Shown here one piece after another: positions 6,125-10,821 of a stretch of DNA of 10,821 bases. The position numbers and the translations under genes are program-made. Positions within the stretch are counted from its first letter, which is position 1, and each line of letters opens with the position of its first letter. Source of the DNA: Alistipes sp. CAG:435 (GTDB taxonomy: Bacteria; Bacteroidota; Bacteroidia; Bacteroidales; UBA932); the NCBI GenBank assembly GCA_000433355.1, contig FR893159.1:1-10821 (forward strand). The letters are read 5' to 3'. Below the pieces are notes generated by a model. That model ran no database searches. It was not told where the DNA came from and saw only the letters and a list, made by a program, of their open reading frames with translations.

Positions 6125-7657
6125 ATGAAATATTACGATAAGCTTATTTTCGAACTCTCCAAAGAGGGGAGAGTCGGCTATTCCCTCGGCAAGAACGAGT
6201 GGACTTCCACCACTGACGAGATTCCGGCTGGACTCAGAAGGTCCGAGGCAGTTGGACTTCCTCAGGTGAGCGAGGTTGATGTCGTGCGTCACTACACGAA
6301 CCTTTCCCAGATGAATTTCGGTGTGGACACCGGATTCTATCCTCTGGGAAGCTGCACGATGAAATACAACCCGAAGATCAACGAGGAGATCGCCGGGATG
6401 AAAGGCTTCCTCGGGCTGCATCCGTTGCAGCCTGCGTCCACGGTTCAGGGCGCCCTGGAGGTTTACTATAATATGGACAAGGCTTTGGCCGCGATCACGG
6501 GAATGTCCCATTTCACGTTCAATCCTTGCGCCGGCGCCCACGGTGAGCTGACCGGTCTGATGATCATGCGTCAGTACCACATCCTTAACGGGGATCTGAA
6601 GAGAACCAAGGTGATCGTGCCGGACAGCGCTCACGGTACAAACCCTGCCAGCGCCGCTGTCTGCGGTCTGGAAGTGGTTGTCGTTAAGTCCAAGGCAGAC
6701 GGTCTCGTGGACGTGAACGACCTCAAACCGCTTTTGGGCGACGACATCGCCGGCATCATGATGACGAACCCTAACACCCTCGGACTCTTCGAGAAGGACA
6801 TAGAGGAGATCGCCGCCCTCATCCACGGATGCGGAGGCCTTCTCTACTATGATGGAGCGAATATGAACCCGCTCATCGGCGTGGCCCGTCCAGGCGATAT
6901 GGGATTCGACATCCTGCACCTGAACCTGCACAAGTCGTTCTCCACCCCTCACGGTGGCGGCGGTCCAGGCTCAGGCCCTGTCGGAGTCTGCGAGAAACTG
7001 GTCCCTTACCTTCCTGTTCCTAAGGTGGTCAAGGATGAATATGGCCAGTTCAAGGTACGTGGACGTGCCGGTGTGGGCAAGAGCGATGAGAATAAGAACG
7101 CTGACGGCTGCGAGAAGACGGCCGGTGAGGTGTCTGGATTTCTGGGCAACTTCGGCGTGATCCTCAGGGCCTATGCCTACATCCTTTCGCTTGGTCGTGA
7201 GAACGTCAAGTTGGTCGGCAAGTACGCCACCCTCGGTGCCAACTACATCAAGGAGAGCCTCAAGGAGTACTACAAGCTTCCGATCCCGACCGTCTGCAAG
7301 CACGAGTTCGTCTATGACGGCCTTGTGAACGACGGCGCAAGGAAGGCCGCGGATGGAACCGTTGAGAGAGAAGGCGCCACGACACTGGATGTCGCCAAGA
7401 GGCTTCTCGACTTCGGTTTCCACGCTCCGACGATCTACTTCCCTCTGCTCTTCCATCAGGCCATCATGATCGAGCCTACGGAGACTGAGTCGATCGAGAC
7501 TTTGGACGCTTTCATCGAGGTGATGAAGAAGATCGCCATTGAGGCCGCGGAGGATCCCGCCATTCTCAAGAGCGCTCCTCACAACGCTCCGATCACCCGT
7601 CCGGACGAGACCACGGCGGCGCGCCAGCCAATCCTCAAGTTTCAGGACGAGCGATAA
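6125..7657 (+). CDS. gcvPB: Glycine dehydrogenase (decarboxylating) subunit 2 (P-protein beta)
   Basis: Catalytic half of the split P-protein, working as a heterodimer or heterotetramer with GcvPA. The PLP-binding lysine is K270 in HLNLHKSFSTPHGGGGPGSG. Other family blocks: FYPLGSCTMKYNP (residues 72-84), HPLQP (99-103), GAHGELTG (137-144), PDSAHGTNPASA (166-177), MMTNPNTLGLFE (212-223), YYDGANMNP (241-249), GNFGVILRAYAYI (341-353), PTIYFPLLFHQAIMIEPTETES (435-456). At 510 aa it is longer than typical GcvPB (about 480). The excess seems to lie in two charged stretches, about 311-333 (RGRAGVGKSDENKNADGCEK) and about 400-420 (VNDGARKAADGTVEREGATT), plus a C-terminal tail. It is the last gene of the operon, and a strong terminator begins 15 nt after its stop. 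The gene for dihydrolipoamide dehydrogenase does not follow. Confidence 0.97.
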   Translation: MKYYDKLIFELSKEGRVGYSLGKNEWTSTTDEIPAGLRRSEAVGLPQVSEVDVVRHYTNLSQMNFGVDTGFYPLGSCTMKYNPKINEEIAGMKGFLGLHPLQPASTVQGALEVYYNMDKALAAITGMSHFTFNPCAGAHGELTGLMIMRQYHILNGDLKRTKVIVPDSAHGTNPASAAVCGLEVVVVKSKADGLVDVNDLKPLLGDDIAGIMMTNPNTLGLFEKDIEEIAALIHGCGGLLYYDGANMNPLIGVARPGDMGFDILHLNLHKSFSTPHGGGGPGSGPVGVCEKLVPYLPVPKVVKDEYGQFKVRGRAGVGKSDENKNADGCEKTAGEVSGFLGNFGVILRAYAYILSLGRENVKLVGKYATLGANYIKESLKEYYKLPIPTVCKHEFVYDGLVNDGARKAADGTVEREGATTLDVAKRLLDFGFHAPTIYFPLLFHQAIMIEPTETESIETLDAFIEVMKKIAIEAAEDPAILKSAPHNAPITRPDETTAARQPILKFQDER

Positions 7658-7671
7658 CCGTCTTTGAATAT

Positions 7672-7718
7672 GAACGAGGGCTGGCCGAAATCCAACGGCC
7701 AGCCCTCGTTCCGTTTTT
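7672..7718 (+). terminator. Strong intrinsic terminator of the gcv operon
   Basis: A perfect 15-bp inverted repeat (GAACGAGGGCTGGCC at 7672-7686 with its complement at 7697-7711), a 10-nt loop, then CG and five T (7714-7718). The U tract is on the + side only, so it terminates gcvPB transcription; the convergent sulfatase gene, ending at 7727, would read into the hairpin without a U tract of its own. Confidence 0.93.
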
Positions 7719-7726
7719 CCGGATTG

Positions 7727-9310
7727 CTACAGAGAGTCCGGATAATTGATCTCCATGTTGAACTTAGGCACGTCCGGATTGGCCTCCCGATGGCTTTCCT
7801 TGACCGCCTTCCACATCTCTTTCACGATCTCCGGATGCTCCGAAGCCACATCCTTTGACTCGCGCGGATCCTCCTTCAGATTGTAAAGCTCCATTTCGGT
7901 GTTCCCTTTCAGCACCTTACGCACGATGCCTTTCCACTCGCCCATGCGCACGGCCACCCAGCCTTTCGACCCCGGGAACTCCCAGTAGAGATATTCATGC
8001 TCCTTCTGCTCTCCGGCCTTTATGCCGCTCGCGTGGCTGTACTGTTGTCCGCCTGCGGTTTGGGAAAGGACAGTGGGTGCGAATGACACTCCGTCATTCT
8101 CCGGAGCCTCGACACCGACGATCTCGGCGAGAGTAGGCATGATGTCCGCGAAACTGGAGATGTGCTGTGTCTTCTCGCACTGCTTTCCTTCACCCCAGCG
8201 CAGCACAAACGGCATCCTGATGCCACCTTCGTGCAGCGAGGACTTGCCCCAGCCCTTTCCGCATTTGAACGGACCACCGCTGCGGAAATATTCCATCGGC
8301 GAATTGCCGTTGCTTGCCGGGCCGTTGTCGGAAGTGACAATGAATATCGTGTTTTCCCATATTCCCAGATCCTTCAGTTTTTGCACCAGGTCTCCCACTT
8401 GCTTGTCGATGTGGGTGACCATCGCTGCGTAGGTGGCGTGCGGGTACCTGTTCGGGAGGTACATCCCGGGATCCGTGCACGGCTCCTCGTCCCCGAGTTT
8501 GTCCACGTAGTGCATCACCTCGTCCAGAGGAGCCTGCACCGCGCTGTGCGGCACGGTCGTGGTCCACATCACGAAGAATGGAGAGGACGCGTTGTCCTCC
8601 ACGAACTTGACCATCTTGTCGTACATCAGGTCACAGCTGTAGTGCTCGCCTCCGTACTGGGTATAGTTGTTCACATCGTATTTGTCCAAGCCCTCTGGAA
8701 ACTTACAGCCCTGGACCACAAGCTCGTTGCCCGTCTCGACCTCCACGCCGTTCTCCCACAGCTTGACAGGGTAGTAGGAGTGGGCAAGCGCCTGACAGTT
8801 GAATCCGTAGAAATAGTCGAAGCCCATCGTGTTCGGAAGTGACGCGCTCTTCGGGAATCCAAGTCCCCATTTCCCGACCATGGCGGTCTTGTAGCCAGCC
8901 GACTGCATCATCGTGGCGATGGTCTTCGTCCCTTCCTCCAGCGGGAACTGTCCCTGCTCCTCCGGGTTCAGGAACACTCCGTTCCATCCGAGGCTGTCGG
9001 TAGGCGTGAAATGCTCCTCGTTGTTGCGTATCTGGCTGTGGCCCATGTGTTTGCCAGTCAAAAGGCAGCACCTTGACGGAGACGACAGCGGAGCCGCCGT
9101 GTACATGTCCGTGAAGAGAAGCCCTTGGGACGCCAGAGCGTCTATGTTAGGGGTCTCGATCTTCTCCTGCCCGTAACATCCCAAGTCCCCATAGCCGAGG
9201 TCATCGAACAGCAGGAACACCACATTGGGTTTCTGTGCCTCATTCCTGGCGCATCCGCACACGGACATCGCGGCGGCCGCCATCGTCATCAGTTTCTTTC
9301 CGTTATCCAT
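7727..9310 (-). CDS. Secreted Ser-type sulfatase (arylsulfatase A-like, family S1), lipoprotein
   Basis: Hydrolyses sulfate esters, in Bacteroidota usually on host or algal glycans; the substrate cannot be read from sequence. 527 aa from ATG at 9310. The N terminus has KK, a hydrophobic stretch and a likely lipobox VCGC (Cys20), so it should be exported and lipidated; Cys at the -2 position is unusual. Active-site residues, matched by eye to human ARSA: D36 and D37 (FDDLGYGDLGCYG), S76 at the formylglycine position (SSPSRCCLLTG), R80, K147 (GKWG), H255 (PHSAVQAP), D328 and N329 (TSDNGP), K352 (CGKG). The His of the usual GKWHLG is Gly149. S76 makes it a Ser-type enzyme, which depends on an anaerobic radical-SAM sulfatase maturase (anSME) and not on FGE. 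It lies alone, convergent with gcvPB, with no SusC/SusD pair or glycoside hydrolase in the window. Confidence 0.95.
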   Translation of the reverse strand: MDNGKKLMTMAAAAMSVCGCARNEAQKPNVVFLLFDDLGYGDLGCYGQEKIETPNIDALASQGLLFTDMYTAAPLSSPSRCCLLTGKHMGHSQIRNNEEHFTPTDSLGWNGVFLNPEEQGQFPLEEGTKTIATMMQSAGYKTAMVGKWGLGFPKSASLPNTMGFDYFYGFNCQALAHSYYPVKLWENGVEVETGNELVVQGCKFPEGLDKYDVNNYTQYGGEHYSCDLMYDKMVKFVEDNASSPFFVMWTTTVPHSAVQAPLDEVMHYVDKLGDEEPCTDPGMYLPNRYPHATYAAMVTHIDKQVGDLVQKLKDLGIWENTIFIVTSDNGPASNGNSPMEYFRSGGPFKCGKGWGKSSLHEGGIRMPFVLRWGEGKQCEKTQHISSFADIMPTLAEIVGVEAPENDGVSFAPTVLSQTAGGQQYSHASGIKAGEQKEHEYLYWEFPGSKGWVAVRMGEWKGIVRKVLKGNTEMELYNLKEDPRESKDVASEHPEIVKEMWKAVKESHREANPDVPKFNMEINYPDSL

Positions 9311-9375
9311 TTATATTCATTGTTTTAATATTGCCGCTGCAAGGGATGTGACCATGATCAGAGGCGACTATCAGA

Positions 9376-9383
9376 CAAAGTTA
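9376..9383 (-). promoter_or_regulatory. Candidate -7 box for the sulfatase gene
   Basis: Read on the minus strand this is TAACTTTG, a perfect TAnnTTTG box. It would start transcripts near 9370, leaving a leader of about 60 nt. No good TTTG -33 box lies 19-21 nt upstream (an A/T run at 9399-9403 is too close), so the promoter may be weak or need an activator. Confidence 0.45.
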
Positions 9384-9485
9384 TGAAATCCTGTGCAGAA
9401 AAACGCGCCCGTCGCTTTGCAATTGCTATATGGAGAGCGGACCATGGATGATTGACTTGGGAAACTAATATAAAATGACCAAAAA

Positions 9486-9497
9486 TATTCATGAATA
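9486..9497. promoter_or_regulatory. 12-bp perfect palindrome upstream of the tRNA promoter
   Basis: TATTCATGAATA is a perfect palindrome ending 11 nt before the -33 box of the tRNA promoter and lying between two divergent promoters. It could be a dimeric regulator site. It also overlaps one of the dispersed GAATAT/ATATTC words (9485-9490), so it may have no local role. Confidence 0.3.
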
Positions 9498-9508
9498 GTG
9501 AGGAAAAA

Positions 9509-9539
9509 TTTGCGGATTGAAAGATTTTGTCTATCTTTG
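9509..9539 (+). promoter_or_regulatory. Canonical Bacteroidota promoter for tRNA-Ala
   Basis: TTTG (9509-9512), exactly 19 nt, then TATCTTTG (9532-9539): a perfect match to the -33/-7 consensus. The mature tRNA begins 11 nt after the -7 box, so the 5' leader is only a few bases. Confidence 0.9.
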
Positions 9540-9549
9540 CAATCCCAAT

Positions 9550-9622
9550 GGGGTATTAGCTCAGTTGGTAGAGCGTTTGAATGGCATTCAAAAGGTCAGG
9601 AGTTCGATTCTCCTATGCTCCA
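9550..9622 (+). tRNA. tRNA-Ala (anticodon GGC)
   Basis: 73 nt that fold as a full cloverleaf. Acceptor stem GGGGTAT/ATGCTCC contains G3-U70, the classic alanine identity pair. D stem GCTC/GAGC (9559-9562, 9571-9574); anticodon stem TTTGA/TCAAA with loop ATGGCAT and anticodon GGC at 9583-9585; variable loop AGGTC; T stem AGGAG/CTCCT with loop TTCGATT; discriminator A at 9622. The 3' CCA is not encoded. It reads GCC, and GCU by wobble, GCC being a heavily used Ala codon in the genes here. A protein gene starts 39 nt downstream without a clear terminator between. Confidence 0.97.
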
Positions 9623-9629
9623 CTTCCCG

Positions 9630-9647
9630 TTGAACAAATTTATTCAA
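9630..9647. other. Near-perfect 18-nt palindrome between tRNA-Ala and the next gene
   Basis: TTGAACAAATTTATTCAA pairs at eight of nine positions. It is AT-rich and has no T tract, so it is a poor terminator; it could be an operator or a site for processing of a tRNA-mRNA transcript. Confidence 0.3.
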
Positions 9648-9661
9648 GCACTTCTTTCATT

Positions 9662-10821
9662 ATGAAACAGAAGCGTAACGTCATATTCAAGGCTCTTGAA
9701 AGTTTCCCAAGAGTCGAGTTGGAGGACATCCGACAGTACTTTGGAGCTGATGTTCCGACGAAGGTCCGCAAGCCTGAGTTTGTGGACAGGCTTGGCGCGT
9801 ACATAATCGAAAGGCCGGCTGAATGGCTGGGCAGGATGCTTGAGAGGGATCTGAGGCTTCTGAAAAGGCTGGTCGAGGCCGGTCCGGGAGTGCCGCTATA
9901 CCTGGATTACCCTGATTTCCCGTCGGTTCTGGAGACGGTCAAACTCCTTGGCTCGGACACCTCGGACGAGAATTTCAGAGAGGTATGGCTTCCTAAGGAC
10001 ATGTACGATGTCGTCGCCCCGCATATTGATGACGTGCTGAAGGAGGGCGAGCTCAGCGGCCTGTTCGAAATGGAGCGCGCTGCCTTGGGTTACCTCTGCC
10101 TCTACGGCATCATGACAGTGGACGAGTTCTTCGACAAGATGCTGGACTACTGGGAATTCTCCGGCAGACACAGCATTGAGTATTTCACGAATATGGTCTA
10201 TGAGAGCCCTGTGATGAAGCTTTGCAGGGTCGATTCTGACGGCGAGCGCTACATGTGCGCTCCGAACATATTCGATCCCGAGGAAATCCTCAAGGGCAGG
10301 AAGGAATATTCAGCGATAGAGTCGCTGCGTCCTTTCACCCCGCAGGAGGCTTTGAGGGCTGGTGCCGGTTCGCCGTATTTTGTCTATGGCCTTGACTCAG
10401 AGGAAGGCCGGAAGTTGGTGGAGATGCTTGGCAATCTTGGCTATGCCGGTGAGGACTTGATCCATGAGGAGCACGACATCTGGATGAACGCCCAGATGTT
10501 CGGCAAGAACGACACCACGGAGGCCATATTCGCAAGCGTTTCCCGCAAGCAGGAGGACATTGAGTCCTTCGAAGATTATGACGAATGTATGGAGATTGTG
10601 GCCGCCTACGCCAACACCCTTCCGAAATGGCTTCTCAAAGGTTACTCCTCAAACGAGAAGAACTGTCTGAAGGTCGTGTTGCAGACCGAAGATGACCCGA
10701 TCCAGACCATGATCAAGAAGAACCCTATCCTCGGCCTGTTTGTCCCCCCGACACCGCCGGACGCCCCGTGCCCATGCGGCAGCCACCTTTCCTACCGCCA
10801 CCGCCACGGGAAGAATATGAG
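9662..10821 (+). CDS. Large protein of unknown function with degenerate SEC-C motif (3' end outside window)
   Basis: An uninterrupted frame from ATG 9662 to the window end (386 codons, no stop). I do not recognise the main body. The first 60 residues (LESFPRVELEDIRQYFGADVPTKVRKPEFVDRLGAYI) resemble a small helical SAP/HeH-like fold, a weak guess, followed by a charged helix (GRMLERDLRLLKRLVEAG). The middle is acidic and helical, with CLYGIMTVDEFFDKM and SFEDYDECMEIVAAYANTLPKWLLKGYSSNEKN. No signal peptide or membrane segment is seen, so it should be cytosolic. The visible end, PCPCGSHLSYRHRHGK, matches the SEC-C zinc-binding motif (CPCGS, then a Cys and a Cys/His pair), but the third ligand is Arg and only the final His is kept. 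SEC-C motifs are usually at the C terminus, so the stop is probably close. The gene starts 39 nt after tRNA-Ala with no promoter of its own that I can see. Confidence 0.8.
   Translation, partial: MKQKRNVIFKALESFPRVELEDIRQYFGADVPTKVRKPEFVDRLGAYIIERPAEWLGRMLERDLRLLKRLVEAGPGVPLYLDYPDFPSVLETVKLLGSDTSDENFREVWLPKDMYDVVAPHIDDVLKEGELSGLFEMERAALGYLCLYGIMTVDEFFDKMLDYWEFSGRHSIEYFTNMVYESPVMKLCRVDSDGERYMCAPNIFDPEEILKGRKEYSAIESLRPFTPQEALRAGAGSPYFVYGLDSEEGRKLVEMLGNLGYAGEDLIHEEHDIWMNAQMFGKNDTTEAIFASVSRKQEDIESFEDYDECMEIVAAYANTLPKWLLKGYSSNEKNCLKVVLQTEDDPIQTMIKKNPILGLFVPPTPPDAPCPCGSHLSYRHRHGKNM

Larger units (their letters stand above)
158..10818. repeat. Dispersed, strongly over-represented hexamer GAATAT / ATATTC
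   Basis: By-eye count of 35 sites. GAATAT on + begins at 158, 997, 1749, 1865, 2180, 2279, 2855, 2991, 3044, 3223, 4917, 5497, 5508, 5649, 6859, 7037, 7666, 8342, 10189, 10304, 10813. ATATTC on + begins at 1233, 1271, 1361, 2150, 3468, 4387, 7991, 8288, 8359, 9313, 9485, 9683, 10268, 10526. The sites at 3044, 5497 and 10304 are the palindrome GAATATTC. About 3 would be expected at 55% GC. The base before GAATAT is mostly T or G and the base after is often G. Function unknown. Confidence 0.7.

Noticed and set aside
5271..6952. Two long minus-strand frames (5271-6002 and 6116-6952) opposite gcvPA and gcvPB, and a third at 6971-7582
   Set aside because: Same cause as at gcvT: shadows of biased coding sequence, low-complexity R/H/L/V-rich translations, no promoters.
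8162..8842. 226-codon + strand frame opposite the sulfatase
   Set aside because: Lies inside a complete sulfatase gene with conserved active-site motifs; its translation looks like antisense of coding sequence.
1..10821. CRISPR array, IS element, toxin-antitoxin pair, prophage or integrated element next to the tRNA
   Set aside because: No spaced direct repeats, transposase or integrase motifs, or duplicated tRNA 3' end were found; the tRNA is followed by an ordinary-looking gene.

Overview
The window looks like a moderately GC-rich (mid-50s %, judged by eye) Bacteroidota chromosome, probably order Bacteroidales. The reasons are Bacteroidota-type promoters (a TAnnTTTG -7 box, in one case exactly 19 nt from a TTTG -33 box), short AT-rich leaders without Shine-Dalgarno sequences, a Ser-type lipoprotein sulfatase, an FGE-fold lipoprotein, a BspA/LRR_5-type protein, and a tRNA gene that does not encode CCA. 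No phage, IS element, CRISPR array or integron was seen.

Layout. 2-397 (+): C-terminal end of a YitT-family membrane protein, followed by a small terminator. 510-1696 (+): a promoter and a two-gene unit, an unrecognised 157-aa protein and a 231-aa cytosolic LRR_5 protein. 1763-3214 (+): a lipoprotein with two FGE-sulfatase-fold domains, with its own promoter. 3255-7657 (+): the glycine cleavage genes gcvT-gcvH-gcvPA-gcvPB, tightly packed and closed by a strong intrinsic terminator at 7672-7718. 7727-9310 (-): a secreted Ser-type sulfatase, convergent with gcvPB. 9311-9549: a divergent control region. 9550-9622 (+): tRNA-Ala(GGC) behind a textbook promoter. 9662 to the window end (+): a large protein of unknown function with a degenerate SEC-C zinc-binding motif at its visible end.

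How the genes work together. GcvPA/GcvPB decarboxylate glycine onto the lipoyl arm of GcvH, and GcvT transfers the C1 unit to tetrahydrofolate. The fourth component, dihydrolipoamide dehydrogenase, is not in the window. The sulfatase carries Ser, not Cys, at the formylglycine position, so it should depend on a radical-SAM anSME maturase encoded elsewhere. The FGE-like lipoprotein, which lacks one of the two catalytic cysteines of true FGE, should not be read as its activator.

The most unusual signal is not a gene. The hexamer GAATAT (or its complement ATATTC) occurs about 35 times by eye, against roughly 3 expected from composition. It occurs on both strands, in all codon phases and in intergenic DNA, and it overrides the GAG/TAC/ATC/AAC codon preference of the genes. 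This points to selection or bias on the DNA word itself.
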